A stretch of 64,000 bases of DNA from Butyrivibrio fibrisolvens (GTDB lineage Bacteria > Bacillota > Clostridia > Lachnospirales > Lachnospiraceae): contig NZ_CP065800.1 of assembly GCF_023206215.1 (NCBI RefSeq), positions 496,001 to 560,000 on the forward strand, in the 5' to 3' direction. How positions within the stretch are numbered: the stretch's first letter is position 1; each line of letters starts with the position of its first letter. The notes under the pieces are model-generated. The model saw nothing but the letters and a program-made list of their open reading frames with translations. It ran no database searches and was not told where the DNA came from. This document shows positions 1-9,127 of the stretch, piece after piece. Both the position numbers and the translations under genes were made by a program.

Positions 1-430
1 CCTGAATCCCAAATATCGCAAGGAGCTGATTAAGACCCATATTAGGTTTTAATATAAAGCTGAACAATAGTCCCAGTGCTGCCGAAGACAATACACACGG
101 AAGATAGATGATATTCTTATAAACATTCTTACCATAGCGAAGTCCCGAAAGGATCGCTGCCAGGATCAGTCCTATTATCTGCTGAGTTATCAATGAGAAG
201 ATCATAAAGAAGATCGAATTCTTAAGAGACGTAAGGAATATATCATCCTTTGTGAAAAGAGCTTTAAAATTACCAAAACCAATAAATTTGGGTTTAGTTA
301 ATGCATTCCAATCACAAAGGGAAATATAGCCGGCGTATAATATAGGTCCAAACAAAACCAATGTAAAAAGAAGAGCCGCCGGTAGTATAAAAAACAGGAT
401 AGCTTTTTTATCCCTAAGTGCTTTATTCAT
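1..430 (-). CDS. CUT1 sugar ABC transporter permease, MalF-like (partial, 3' end outside window)
   Basis: Inner-membrane permease of a carbohydrate ABC importer. Only the N-terminal ~143 residues are in the window. The protein opens with a short basic stretch (MNKALRDKK), then a hydrophobic segment typical of MalF/UgpA permeases, an extracytoplasmic segment with GNFKALFTKDD, and further membrane segments. The ATG at 428-430 is preceded by GGGGGAAGG. It lies downstream of the binding-protein gene on the same strand, separated by a strong hairpin. No ATPase gene accompanies it here, so the MsmX-type ATPase at 24773-25882 is a plausible partner (inference). Substrate cannot be read from the sequence. 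Confidence 0.9.
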   Translation of the reverse strand, partial: MNKALRDKKAILFFILPAALLFTLVLFGPILYAGYISLCDWNALTKPKFIGFGNFKALFTKDDIFLTSLKNSIFFMIFSLITQQIIGLILAAILSGLRYGKNVYKNIIYLPCVLSSAALGLLFSFILKPNMGLNQLLAIFGIQ

Positions 431-451
431 AGCCTTCCCCCACTTATTACA

Positions 452-517
452 GATGCACGGAGATATCCATTCATGGGGGATCATCCTAAGATAATCCCAA
501 GATAATCTCCGTGCATC
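452..517 (-). promoter_or_regulatory. intercistronic hairpin between binding protein and permease
   Basis: A perfect 13-bp inverted repeat (GATGCACGGAGAT at 452-464 and its complement at 505-517) encloses a 40-nt loop. There is no long T-run, so it is more likely an mRNA-stabilising or attenuating stem than a full terminator. In other CUT1 operons such stems keep binding-protein mRNA more abundant than permease mRNA; that role here is inference. Confidence 0.6.
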
Positions 518-550
518 ATAATGACTTGACTTAGTTTCTAATTGTCACTA

Positions 551-1939
551 TTACTTCCACGCATTTTCTTTGTAGAAGTCTTCAATATTCTGAAGACCTT
601 CTTCTATAGTCTCATCTCCCATTACGATAGAAACCATATTGTTATCGAATGTATCACCAGCTTCTACAGATACAAGTGACTCGTTATAGAATCCGATTGT
701 TCCTGTAAGGTTTGCAAGAAGATCTGAAACATAGCCAAACTGCTTAGGAGCCTTGGATGTATCAACTTCTACCTTGGTTACAGGAATCTTACCAGCCTTC
801 TCAGCTGTAGCCTTCTGAGCTGTCTCATCTGTGAGCATCTTAAGGAATGCAACACAAGCTTCCGGGTGCTCAGTTGTAGCTGACATAAGGACATTGTCTG
901 TCTTAACGATCATATCGCCGATGCTGCCATCTACGCTAGGAAATGAGAATACGCCGCACTTATCTTCGATAGTTGTGGAGTTACCATTCATCTGAGCTAT
1001 GCACCATGAACCCTGGATGAGGATAGCTGCTTCTTCATTATAGAAATGAGCTGTTGCATCATCATTGGAATCTCCAAGATATGTATCCTGGAAGAATTTG
1101 CTTATAGCAACGAGGTCTTCAACACCCTTTACACAGTTCTCATCTGTCCAGTGTGCTGTTCCTGCGTTAAGAGCTTTGGTATCAACACCTTCTCTGTTCA
1201 TGCAGTAACCTGCAATCATAGAAAGACACCATGCTGTTGAAGCTGAGCATGTAAGTGGTGTATATCCTGCCTCTTTGAGCTTAGCGCATGCATCAAGGAA
1301 GCCTTCCATATCGGATGGAACTTCTGATATACCGGCAGCTTCGAACATCTCTGTGTTATAGAAACAGCAAGCGGCTGCAAAGTTTGTAGGAATTCCGTAG
1401 ATATCTCCGTCATATGTAACTCTGTCGAACATACCACCTGCAAATGAATCTTTCCATTCTGTATCAGCATCAAGATACTGATTAAGAGGCTGTACAACTC
1501 CTGCGTCTACATATACATCTGCGTTAGGACCCGGATTACAGATAAGAAGATCAGGTGTATCACCTGCTGCGATAAGAGCATTAACCTTAGAATCATACTC
1601 TTCAAGATTAGTTGTTATTACATTTACATGATAACCGTTGTCTGCTTCGTTGAAGCGCTTAACAGTTTCAGCATACAGCTGTGTCATCTGGTCTGTGCTA
1701 GCTTCAAGATCATCCCAGAATACCCATGTGATCTCTTCTTCGTCAGCAGAAGCTGTACTTGTATCTGTGCTGTCAGTACCTGTGCCCGTATCAGTCGCAC
1801 CTGAATCTGTGCCTGTGTCCTTTGCCTCATCCTGCGCAGGTGTAGATGTTTCACCAGTATCCGTAGAAACCGAACATCCGGTAAGAGCTGCTGCTACCAT
1901 TGACAATGACAGCACGATTGATAATGCCTTGCTTTTCAT
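551..1939 (-). CDS. CUT1 extracellular sugar-binding lipoprotein
   Basis: Solute-binding protein (SBP family 1) of a sugar ABC importer, 462 aa, anchored outside the membrane. The N-terminus has a signal peptide ending in lipobox LTGC (Cys22), then a Thr/Asp/Ser/Glu-rich linker to about residue 66. The mature domain starts ITWVFWDDLEASTDQ and has features typical of the family: EYDSKVNALIAAGDTPDL, DGDIYGIPTNF near the middle, and ILIQGSWCIAQM. The ATG follows AAGGAGGG. It is first in an operon with the permease and divergent from an AraC regulator. The ligand is unknown; oligosaccharide is likely from family membership. Confidence 0.93.
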   Translation of the reverse strand: MKSKALSIVLSLSMVAAALTGCSVSTDTGETSTPAQDEAKDTGTDSGATDTGTGTDSTDTSTASADEEEITWVFWDDLEASTDQMTQLYAETVKRFNEADNGYHVNVITTNLEEYDSKVNALIAAGDTPDLLICNPGPNADVYVDAGVVQPLNQYLDADTEWKDSFAGGMFDRVTYDGDIYGIPTNFAAACCFYNTEMFEAAGISEVPSDMEGFLDACAKLKEAGYTPLTCSASTAWCLSMIAGYCMNREGVDTKALNAGTAHWTDENCVKGVEDLVAISKFFQDTYLGDSNDDATAHFYNEEAAILIQGSWCIAQMNGNSTTIEDKCGVFSFPSVDGSIGDMIVKTDNVLMSATTEHPEACVAFLKMLTDETAQKATAEKAGKIPVTKVEVDTSKAPKQFGYVSDLLANLTGTIGFYNESLVSVEAGDTFDNNMVSIVMGDETIEEGLQNIEDFYKENAWK

Positions 1940-2237
1940 AATAACCCTCCTTATCTTTTTTGCATCAGTTGTGTAACTGATGCCCCCTCATTTGTAATTA
2001 CACCTTAAGGTTAGCAATATTACGTATGCTCATCTTTACAATGATTGCTAATTAATTACTAATTATTGCTATCCTTTTACCCACAATATTGATAATCTTT
2101 AAGACAAATGTTATATTTATGGTGCTTTCGGCAACGTAATGACTAATCTTACGAAAGTTTTTCGATTTTCTCAGTCATGTTGACTAAAATCGATGTGCAA
2201 TTATTAGTAATTTTGTATTAGTAAAAGGGGGAGTATC
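1940..2237. promoter_or_regulatory. divergent promoter region, sugar-binding protein / AraC regulator
   Basis: A 298-bp AT-rich gap between two divergent genes. It must hold the promoters of both, and probably the AraC regulator's operator. I could not pick out convincing -35/-10 pairs or an unambiguous operator by eye; an AT-rich stretch with repeated TTAATTACTAATTA-like motifs lies around 2045-2070. Confidence 0.4.
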
Positions 2238-3143
2238 ATGATAGAGAATCTTAACGGGCTGCACGAGACCGTCAACTATGCGCCCACAGGCCGTGTCAGG
2301 CTCTATGAGAATGACGACTTCGAGGCATATCCTTCTCACTGGCATCTTCCTATAGAGATAATCATGCCCATCCAGAACAACTACAAGGTTGAAAGCTGCG
2401 GACATGTCTTTGATATAGCAGAGGATGAGATGATCTTCATATGCCCGGGTGTCATACACTCTATGCCTGCTCTTCCCGGCAAAAGACTCATATTCCAGAT
2501 AGACATCTCTATGCTTCAGGCCATAAGCGGTTTCGATCATGTCGTATCACTTATATATCCTGTATATGTCGTAAGCCCTTCCAACTGCCCATGCTATGAC
2601 CAGTTCCACAACCTGTTCAGGCAGATATGTGAAAGCTATACTCACGCAGGCCTTATGGCAGAGCCTGAGATATACACTTCTATGGCCCAGATGCTTCTGC
2701 TACTTGGTAAGAATTATCATCAGATCAATAATTCTCTTGCAGATACGAGTATCAAAAAGCAAAGAGAGTATGCTGAGCAGATCAACAGAATATGTGATTA
2801 TCTTAAAATTCATTATGCAGAAGACATCAGCCTTGAGTCAGCTGCCAAGATCGCCGGTTTTAGCAAATACCACTTCTCAAGAGTATTCAAGCAGCTGACC
2901 GGTGTAACCTTCTACAGATATATCAATCAGGTCCGCATTCAGAAGGCCAAGCTTTTCCTTATGGACTCTGATTCAACTATTACCAACATAGCGATCAACT
3001 GCGGATTCAGCAGCATGTCTTCGTTTATAAGGATGTTCAGGATCATAACAGGATACACACCTACCAAATTCAGGAGCCTATATGACAGCAGTCTTACCAT
3101 CCCCAGCGAGGATCCCGAGTCCTATGAACAGTTGTCTGGTTAA
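2238..3143 (+). CDS. AraC-family transcriptional regulator, cupin type
   Basis: 301-aa regulator. The N-terminal half is a cupin ligand-binding domain: a SHWHLPIEIIMPIQN strand with the typical histidines, then a FICPGVIHSMPALPG segment. The C-terminal ~100 residues form the double helix-turn-helix: ISLESAAKIAGFSKYHFSRVFKQ, then ITNIAINCGFSSMSSFIRMFR and the closing TGYTPTKFR. The ATG follows AAGGGGGAG. It is divergent from the sugar-binding protein gene, so it very likely controls that importer (inference from position). Two hairpin terminators follow it. Confidence 0.92.
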   Translation: MIENLNGLHETVNYAPTGRVRLYENDDFEAYPSHWHLPIEIIMPIQNNYKVESCGHVFDIAEDEMIFICPGVIHSMPALPGKRLIFQIDISMLQAISGFDHVVSLIYPVYVVSPSNCPCYDQFHNLFRQICESYTHAGLMAEPEIYTSMAQMLLLLGKNYHQINNSLADTSIKKQREYAEQINRICDYLKIHYAEDISLESAAKIAGFSKYHFSRVFKQLTGVTFYRYINQVRIQKAKLFLMDSDSTITNIAINCGFSSMSSFIRMFRIITGYTPTKFRSLYDSSLTIPSEDPESYEQLSG

Positions 3144-3212
3144 TGTAATATTAGTAAGCGATATACTTCGCTTACTTCCTCTATAATCGAATCCTTCCTT
3201 TTTTGACAAAAT

Positions 3213-3262
3213 CAGATCCCGCAAAAAGTGTTATAAACGCTCCTTGCGGGATCTGGTTTTTT
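3213..3262 (+). terminator. intrinsic terminator of the AraC gene
   Basis: A 12-bp perfect stem (CAGATCCCGCAA with its complement TTGCGGGATCTG) is followed by GTTTTTT. Confidence 0.85.
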
Positions 3263-3269
3263 AAACAGC

Positions 3270-3303
3270 AAAAAAGACAGCTTTAGGGGTTGCTGTCTTT
3301 TTT
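3270..3303 (+). terminator. second intrinsic terminator
   Basis: Stem AAAAAAGACAGC / GCTGTCTTTTTT with a 10-nt loop and T-run, 8 bp after the previous terminator. With A-runs on one side and T-runs on the other, it can act in both directions. The ~200 bp that follow (3304-3502) are AT-rich and hold nothing I can name. Confidence 0.75.
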
Positions 3304-3502
3304 AGAGAAGGTATTTCTTTCTTATGGGGTATAGCAAAAAACTATATAATATTGGGGGTTACGAGTATTATAATAGCATCCGTACCCTATACTCACAATG
3401 AACAGGTTCAACAAAATTGCCAAATACATGTACGGGTTTTTGGTGATTTTTTCAGAGAAAAAATGTAAGCTCTTTCATTTCTTGTGATTTTAACCAATTA
3501 TC

Positions 3503-3548
3503 CTGAAAAATCCCCGAAAATCTGCCTTTGGACAGTTCTTCGGGGATT
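3503..3548 (-). terminator. intrinsic terminator of ftsH
   Basis: Read on the minus strand: AATCCCCGAA, an 18-nt loop, TTCGGGGATT, then TTTC, 27 bp after the ftsH stop codon. Confidence 0.8.
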
Positions 3549-3574
3549 CAAGTTTCTTATTGATCTAATAAAAA

Positions 3575-5452
3575 TCAAAGTGAAAATGAAGGTTCAGCAT
3601 CTAATATAGACTCGTTTCTATTGAAAAGAGCTTCAAACTCTTCTCTTCCGATCTTCTCTTTCTGTATAAGGAGCTCTGCTGACTTATGAAGCACATCCTG
3701 ATTGTCCAGAATGATCTGCTTAGCCTTGTTGTAGCACTCGTCTATGATCGCTTTAACTTCTCTGTCTATCTCGCCGCTCATAAGCTCTGAATGGCTCTTT
3801 CTATGGCCTATATCGTATCCGATGAATACGTCATCTTCATTGTCATCATAATTGATAACACCGATATTAGTGGACATACCATACTTGGTAACCATATTTC
3901 TGGCCATATTGGTAGCTTTCTGGATATCATTGGAAGCACCTGTTGTGATATCGTCAAATACTATCTCTTCAGCGATACGTCCGCCAAGATCTACCATGAT
4001 CTCTTCAAGCATCTTGGTCCTTGTAAGGAACATCTCATCCTTCTCAGGAAGAGGCATTGTATATCCTGCCGCACCAGCACCTGTAGGAATAACTGATACC
4101 GTATATACAGGTCCCACATGAGGAAGTACATGAAAAAGGATCGCATGTCCTGATTCATGATATGCAGTGATCTTCTTCTCTTCAGGAGAGATAAGATGAC
4201 TCTTCTTCTCAGTACCGATACCAACCTGAACGAAAGCCTTCTTGATATCATCCTGAAGGATGTACGGACGCTTGTCCATTGCTGCATTGATAGCAGCCTC
4301 ATTAAGAAGGTTCTCAAGATCAGCGCCTGTAAATCCAGCTGTAGTCTGTGCTATCTGTGACAGATCAACATCATCTCCAAGAGGCTTATTCTTGGCATGT
4401 ACATTGAGGATCTCTTCACGGCCTCTTATATCAGGACGTCCTACTGTTATCTTTCTGTCAAAACGTCCCGGTCTTAAGATAGCAGGATCGAGGATGTCTA
4501 CACGGTTGGTTGCTGCCATAACGATGATTCCTTCATTGACACCAAAACCATCCATCTCTACAAGAAGCTGGTTAAGAGTCTGCTCACGCTCATCATGGCC
4601 GCCTCCCATACCTGTACCTCTACGCCTTGCTACAGCATCGATCTCGTCGATGAATATGATACAAGGGCTATTCTTCTTGGCTTCTTCGAAGAGGTCACGG
4701 ACACGGGATGCACCGACACCTACAAACATCTCTACGAAGTCTGAACCTGATATTGAGAAAAAGGGAACTCCCGCTTCACCGGCAACTGCCCTTGCAAGAA
4801 GAGTCTTACCTGTACCCGGAGCACCTTCAAGCAGTACTCCTTTAGGAATACGCGCTCCGACTTTAGTGAACTGATCAGGATTTTTCAAAAATTCTATGAT
4901 CTCAGCCAGCTGCTCTTTCTCCTCCTGAAGGCCTGCAACATCATCAAGCTTGACTTTGTTGTCATCACCCACAGTCATTCTGGCTCTGCTTCGACCAAAA
5001 TTGAGCATTCTGTTGTTGCTTGCACTTCCGGATGATTGTGATCCGTTCATCATAGACAGGAACATTACGAATATGATCACAACTACCAGTATAGGAAGCG
5101 CCCAGTTAAAGAGCCAGCTGTCATCAGATACATCTCTGACTTCTGCATCAATTCCGTACTCCATAAGGAGTTGTCTAACCTCTGTAACATTGGTCACATA
5201 CAAGGTCTCGGTATTCTTATCATCATCTTTAAATTCGATGTTTACAGCACCTGTCGCATTTTCACCATTGGGAAGGATAACAGCGCTCTTAATGTCCCCT
5301 TCTTCAAGATCTGTCTGAAGTTTGCCAATAGTGTATGCCTGTGAGTCGGCCGTACGATTGCTGTCGCCGAAAAACTCAAGGACAACCAATAACAGGAGCA
5401 GAACTATGATAAATCCGAAGATCGTTCCAAAACTTCTTCTGCGATTTTCCAC
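3575..5452 (-). CDS. ftsH: ATP-dependent zinc metalloprotease FtsH
   Basis: Membrane-anchored AAA+ protease that degrades misfolded membrane proteins and selected regulators. 625 aa, normal for the family. Visible parts: TM1 at about residues 9-28, a periplasmic-side segment, TM2 at about 114-135, Walker A GAPGTGKT at 210-217, Walker [11 protein letters not shown], second-region-of-homology [12 protein letters not shown], arginine-finger RPGRFDR, and the zinc-binding HESGH motif near residue 430. The start is GTG (5450-5452) after AAGGAGG. It ends a minus-strand run hup-rqcP-divIC-tilS-hpt-ftsH that is conserved across Clostridia. Confidence 0.97.
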   Translation of the reverse strand: MENRRRSFGTIFGFIIVLLLLLVVLEFFGDSNRTADSQAYTIGKLQTDLEEGDIKSAVILPNGENATGAVNIEFKDDDKNTETLYVTNVTEVRQLLMEYGIDAEVRDVSDDSWLFNWALPILVVVIIFVMFLSMMNGSQSSGSASNNRMLNFGRSRARMTVGDDNKVKLDDVAGLQEEKEQLAEIIEFLKNPDQFTKVGARIPKGVLLEGAPGTGKTLLARAVAGEAGVPFFSISGSDFVEMFVGVGASRVRDLFEEAKKNSPCIIFIDEIDAVARRRGTGMGGGHDEREQTLNQLLVEMDGFGVNEGIIVMAATNRVDILDPAILRPGRFDRKITVGRPDIRGREEILNVHAKNKPLGDDVDLSQIAQTTAGFTGADLENLLNEAAINAAMDKRPYILQDDIKKAFVQVGIGTEKKSHLISPEEKKITAYHESGHAILFHVLPHVGPVYTVSVIPTGAGAAGYTMPLPEKDEMFLTRTKMLEEIMVDLGGRIAEEIVFDDITTGASNDIQKATNMARNMVTKYGMSTNIGVINYDDNEDDVFIGYDIGHRKSHSELMSGEIDREVKAIIDECYNKAKQIILDNQDVLHKSAELLIQKEKIGREEFEALFNRNESILDAEPSFSL

Positions 5453-5599
5453 TACTTCCTCCTTTATATATCATCCGCTATACGCGGAAATGAACTTTTT
5501 TCATAGCACTTCACTATAGTTAAATTTGAAAAATCTGTTTTCAAAACCAAAATCAGTGCCTCGGTTAAAGCAAAAGCTCACGAGGTCCTCATATCATGA

Positions 5600-6124
5600 T
5601 CAATCGAACTCAACAACTCCGATATAAGGAAGGTTACGATATCTCTGATCATAATCAAGGCCATAACCTACTACGAATTCATCAGGGATAACAAAACCTG
5701 TATAATCTACCTTAACATCTGTAACACGGCGATCAGGCTTATCAAGAAGAGTTGTAAGCTTGATGCTTGCCGGTCCTCTGTCTCCAAGCATCTTCATAAG
5801 ATAGCTGAGAGTACGACCTGAGTCTACGATATCTTCTACAATAAGTACGTCCTTATCTTTAAGAGGCTCATCAAGATCCTTGACAATCTTAACTACACCG
5901 CTTGACTTAGTTGATGAACCATAACTTGATGCGCTCATAAAATCAAGAGTTACCGGAACTGTAATACGCTTAGCAAGCTCTGTCATATAGAAGCTTCCGC
6001 CCTTAAGTACACATATAAGATGTACTGTCTTACCTGCATAATCTTTACTGATCTGTTCACCAAGTTCTCTGATTCTCTTATCTACTTCCTCTTCAGTGAA
6101 CATAACTCTAACTCTTTCTGCCAT
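5600..6124 (-). CDS. hpt: hypoxanthine phosphoribosyltransferase
   Basis: Purine-salvage enzyme that makes IMP/GMP from hypoxanthine/guanine and PRPP; cytosolic. 174 aa. The PRPP-binding motif VLIVEDIVDSGRTLSYL is clear at mid-protein, with the flexible-loop segment SASSYGSSTKSSG before it and the C-terminal purine-site segment PDEFVVGYGLDYDQRYRNLPYIG. It sits 23 bp after tilS and upstream of ftsH, the usual tilS-hpt-ftsH order. Confidence 0.96.
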   Translation of the reverse strand: MAERVRVMFTEEEVDKRIRELGEQISKDYAGKTVHLICVLKGGSFYMTELAKRITVPVTLDFMSASSYGSSTKSSGVVKIVKDLDEPLKDKDVLIVEDIVDSGRTLSYLMKMLGDRGPASIKLTTLLDKPDRRVTDVKVDYTGFVIPDEFVVGYGLDYDQRYRNLPYIGVVEFD

Positions 6125-6147
6125 TGTTGTTACTACCTCATTCCTTT

Positions 6148-7707
6148 TTAATTTACTGATAACGCATCTATTTCAAGGATGTGTTTTGTACTAGCTGAAA
6201 TCTCATATGCGCAGCTTGTGCGATAACCCAAGACCCACATAATGCTGTCGCCGTCTGCCATAAGTATCACGCTGTTTCGTTTATTTTCAGGGATTTTTGC
6301 ATCTGTCATAAACTTTTTAAGACTCTTCTTGTGACCCTCTTTGTCTATGACAATATAATCACCGGCTCTTCGAAAGCGAAAAGTCGGGCACGATAGTATT
6401 TTATCATAATCAAACCATTTAGTATATGGCAAGCGCGGAACCTTTGAAATAAAATCTTCTGTGTCATCTTCTTGTATTTCGATAATACGCGCTCGGAAAT
6501 CTGTATTATTAAAAGAAAAAATATATCCATTATCAGCTTTATTTATAGCCTCAAGATCAACAACCAGTTCATCATCATCTATAACAGCATCCCTGCCAAG
6601 AGCTATCTCAAGCTCATCATATGATCTTATAAGCCTGATACCGTATGGAAGATTCAGCTTCTTACTTCCTGCCTTGTCCATGCAAAGCCTGTCTGCAGCC
6701 TCTATATGAGCCTGGGTTATATCCTTGCGATGCATAGTCACAAGATCCAGCAGTTTCATGATGATATACTTACGGATGATATAGGGCTGACTTCTGTAGC
6801 CTTGAAGACTTAATCTGTAAGACCTATGCATGCCTTCATCATAGCCTGCGTTCTTGTTAAATCCCAAATCCTTACTATGTTCTATAGTCGTATTTAGTTC
6901 TGTAGTAGAATATGCTGTAGTCTTATTAAGTTCTATAGTTTTATCGGATCTTTCATCCTTATCAATACCGAATCCGTTGTCGTCAAGCCACCTTGCAGCC
7001 TGTGATTCGATATACTCCTGCGCATATGAAAGCTCAGCTGCCGCTCTGCTGATATGACTTAAGGTTTCTGAATTGATATCCCTTGTCATGTAAGGAAGGA
7101 TATGATGCCTTATCCTGTTTCTGGTATGATCATCTTCAAGATTGGTCGCATCTGTTTTAAATAAGATATTCTGATCCTGTAGATATGCCTCGATATCTTC
7201 TCTGCTTGTCATAAGAAGAGGTCTTATGATCTTATCTCTAACCGCCCTTATTCCGGACAAGCCCCTAAGCCCGCTTCCTCTTGCAAGGTTCATGATAAAA
7301 GTTTCTGCCTGATCGTTCATGTTATGAGCAACTGCCAGCTTACCTGCCCCGATCTCATCCATCTTCTTATAAAAAAGGTCGTACCTTGCAAGTCTTCCTG
7401 CCTCTTCCTCTCCGATAGAAAGTTCTCTGGTCATACCGGGAACATCAATCTCTTCCAGATAAAAAGGCACTTTATAGTTATCACATAAATTCTTCACATA
7501 ATCGGCATCCTCTGATGCTTCCTGCCGTATACCATGATTAACATGAAGAACTGACAGCTTAAAGGACAATTCATCCATAAGTGAATGAAGTAATACAAGA
7601 AGACATACTGAATCAGCCCCGCCGGATACACCTGCAAGGATGTGGTCGCCTTTTTGTATCATATTTTCTTTTCTAATAAACATTAGAACCTGCTGCCTTA
7701 GATCCAT
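6148..7707 (-). CDS. tilS: tRNA(Ile)-lysidine synthetase TilS
   Basis: Converts the wobble cytidine of the CAU-anticodon tRNA-Ile to lysidine using ATP and lysine, an essential step. 519 aa. The N-terminal PP-loop SGGADSVCLLVLLHSL lies at about residues 28-43, followed by the typical AHNMNDQAETFIMNLARGSG segment. The C-terminal TilS substrate-binding domain contains FRFRRAGDYIVID and KKSLKKFMTDAKIP. Between the two is a Thr/Asn-rich insertion (about residues 245-290, with repeated ELNKTT/ELNTT) that looks like a low-complexity loop. The ATG follows AAGGGA. Confidence 0.95.
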   Translation of the reverse strand: MDLRQQVLMFIRKENMIQKGDHILAGVSGGADSVCLLVLLHSLMDELSFKLSVLHVNHGIRQEASEDADYVKNLCDNYKVPFYLEEIDVPGMTRELSIGEEEAGRLARYDLFYKKMDEIGAGKLAVAHNMNDQAETFIMNLARGSGLRGLSGIRAVRDKIIRPLLMTSREDIEAYLQDQNILFKTDATNLEDDHTRNRIRHHILPYMTRDINSETLSHISRAAAELSYAQEYIESQAARWLDDNGFGIDKDERSDKTIELNKTTAYSTTELNTTIEHSKDLGFNKNAGYDEGMHRSYRLSLQGYRSQPYIIRKYIIMKLLDLVTMHRKDITQAHIEAADRLCMDKAGSKKLNLPYGIRLIRSYDELEIALGRDAVIDDDELVVDLEAINKADNGYIFSFNNTDFRARIIEIQEDDTEDFISKVPRLPYTKWFDYDKILSCPTFRFRRAGDYIVIDKEGHKKSLKKFMTDAKIPENKRNSVILMADGDSIMWVLGYRTSCAYEISASTKHILEIDALSVN

Positions 7708-7764
7708 ATATCATTCCCTTAACGTAAACAGTGCAAACTCCCTGACTTGCGGAAGTTTGCACCC

Positions 7765-8070
7765 CTAATTTGATTCTTTTTCAAAAATGATCTCGCCGGG
7801 ATATACAAGCCCCAGCTTCTGTCTTGCTATGTCTTCTATATATTTACGCGTCTGCGTCTCTTTTACGAACTCATCGATCTCGGCGCTTCTTTGCTTCTCT
7901 TTGTCCATCTGAGTCTGAAGCTCTTCTATCCTTGCTTCATTATCACCAACCTGTCTTAGTAAATCTATACTCCTGACTGAAACTGCAAATGTAAGAAGCA
8001 GCACCACAATCGCTGCAAGTAGTACACCAAATCGGTTCTCCTTGCGTCTGGTTCTATATCTTGTCTTCAT
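7765..8070 (-). CDS. FtsB/DivIC-type septum formation initiator
   Basis: Small bitopic divisome protein of 101 aa. A basic N-terminus (MKTRYRTRRKENR) precedes one membrane segment (about 14-32) and a coiled coil (NEARIEELQTQMDKEKQRSA), and a C-terminal segment KYIEDIARQKLGLVYPGE typical of DivIC/FtsB. In spore formers divIC sits in this cluster between yabQ and spoIIE; both of those are missing here. A promoter-like TTGCGC-17-TAAGAT lies upstream (8159-8187). Confidence 0.88.
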   Translation of the reverse strand: MKTRYRTRRKENRFGVLLAAIVVLLLTFAVSVRSIDLLRQVGDNEARIEELQTQMDKEKQRSAEIDEFVKETQTRKYIEDIARQKLGLVYPGEIIFEKESN

Positions 8071-8158
8071 ATAGAACTCCTCTCTGCGGTCTGGATTATA
8101 TTATTTCTAGCTTGGTATTGATCAATTTCCGTAATTATGTAGACTAATAGCTACATTA

Positions 8159-8187
8159 ATCTTACCACCTCGGGAGTTTCGGCGCAA
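8159..8187 (-). promoter_or_regulatory. candidate promoter upstream of the divIC-like gene
   Basis: On the minus strand, TTGCGC (8182-8187) and TAAGAT (8159-8164) are separated by 17 bp. The -35 is weak. The sequence TTGCGCCGAAACTCCCGA here recurs with one change just upstream of the SleB-hydrolase promoter (see findings). Confidence 0.4.
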
Positions 8188-8206
8188 CGACGTTTTGTTA
8201 TCAATA

Positions 8207-8446
8207 TTAAATATATTTGTATAATTCACCTGCATTTTCCTTATGTACAGTCTCCTGCACATCAAGTACTTCTACACTTACGTCTTTGTTTCCAAACTGG
8301 ATCGTAAGATGATCGCCTACCTTGACCTCGGTTCCTGCCTTAGCAACTCTTCCATTGATCAGAACACGGCCTGCATCACAGGCTTCGTTTGCAACACTTC
8401 TTCTTTTGATAAGTCGTGATACCTTCAAATATTTATCAAGTCTCAT
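8207..8446 (-). CDS. rqcP: S4-domain RNA-binding protein RqcP
   Basis: 79-aa S4 protein. In Firmicutes RqcP (YabO) helps RqcH add alanine tails on stalled 60S-like large subunits during ribosome quality control. The S4 domain fills most of the protein: MRLDKYLKVSRLIKRRSVAN, then RVLINGRVAKAGTEVKVGD. A longer reading from 8530 is possible, but the ATG at 8444-8446 has GAAGGAG at the right distance and begins the conserved domain. Position next to hup supports the RqcP assignment. Confidence 0.9.
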   Translation of the reverse strand: MRLDKYLKVSRLIKRRSVANEACDAGRVLINGRVAKAGTEVKVGDHLTIQFGNKDVSVEVLDVQETVHKENAGELYKYI

Positions 8447-8604
8447 ATTCACAGCTCCTTCTATGAACCGTATAAAACTAATCTCTAGCTTTACAAAAGC
8501 CTGCGAAGTATGAACTCCGCAGGCTATCAACTCGTGTCAAAACACTTATAGCTGATCTTTAGAAAAGGTCTATATACCTATTCTATTAAAATAATTCAAA
8601 GGAA

Positions 8605-8883
8605 TTATTTCTTGTTTACAGCGTCCTTAAGTGCCTTACCAGCCTTGAACTTAGGAGCAACTGATGCTGCGATCTTCATTGTAGCACCTGTCTGAGGGTT
8701 TCTGCCCTGTCTTGCTGCTCTCTTAGCTACTTCGAATGTACCGAAGCCAACAAGCTGAACCTTACCCTTCTTCTTAAGCTCTGCTGTAACTGCGTCTGTG
8801 AAAGCCTTAAGAGCCTTCTCAGCGTCCTTCTTAGATAATCCTGCATCTTCTGCAATTGCTGCTACTAATTCTGTCTTGTTCAT
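8605..8883 (-). CDS. hup: DNA-binding protein HU
   Basis: Histone-like nucleoid protein, 92 aa, acting as a dimer. It opens MNKTELVAAIAEDAGLSKKD and has the signature GFGTFEVAKRAARQGRNPQTG, whose proline tips the DNA-bending arm, and a Lys-rich end. AGGAGG lies just before the ATG. A strong vegetative promoter lies 77-105 bp upstream, and a GCGCTATTTTAGCGC palindrome lies in the leader. Confidence 0.98.
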   Translation of the reverse strand: MNKTELVAAIAEDAGLSKKDAEKALKAFTDAVTAELKKKGKVQLVGFGTFEVAKRAARQGRNPQTGATMKIAASVAPKFKAGKALKDAVNKK

Positions 8884-8959
8884 TAGGAAATTCCTCCTCT
8901 AAGATTGTAATGCGCTAAAATAGCGCTTCTTATTACCTGCTTCAAGCGGTATATATTTA

Positions 8960-8988
8960 CTTATATACGTTTTCGCAAAAGCTGTCAA
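8960..8988 (-). promoter_or_regulatory. sigma-A promoter of hup
   Basis: Minus strand: TTGACA (8983-8988), a 17-bp spacer, TATAAG (8960-8965). Perfect -35 and near-consensus -10 fit a highly expressed nucleoid protein. Confidence 0.8.
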
Positions 8989-9127
8989 GGAAAATCCTTA
9001 TTTTAAGCCATTTTTTAGCCTTTTTATTCCAATTTACTCCTAGTTTACTGCGTTTGAACAGATTCTTTTTTTCGTTTTACAGTAATAATCTGTGTTTAAA
9101 GGCGGACTCGATTTATAATAGCCAGAT

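Noticed and set aside
4260-4874. 204-codon open frame on the plus strand
   Set aside because: Lies wholly inside ftsH on the opposite strand; the composition is that of an antisense shadow and there is no ribosome site.
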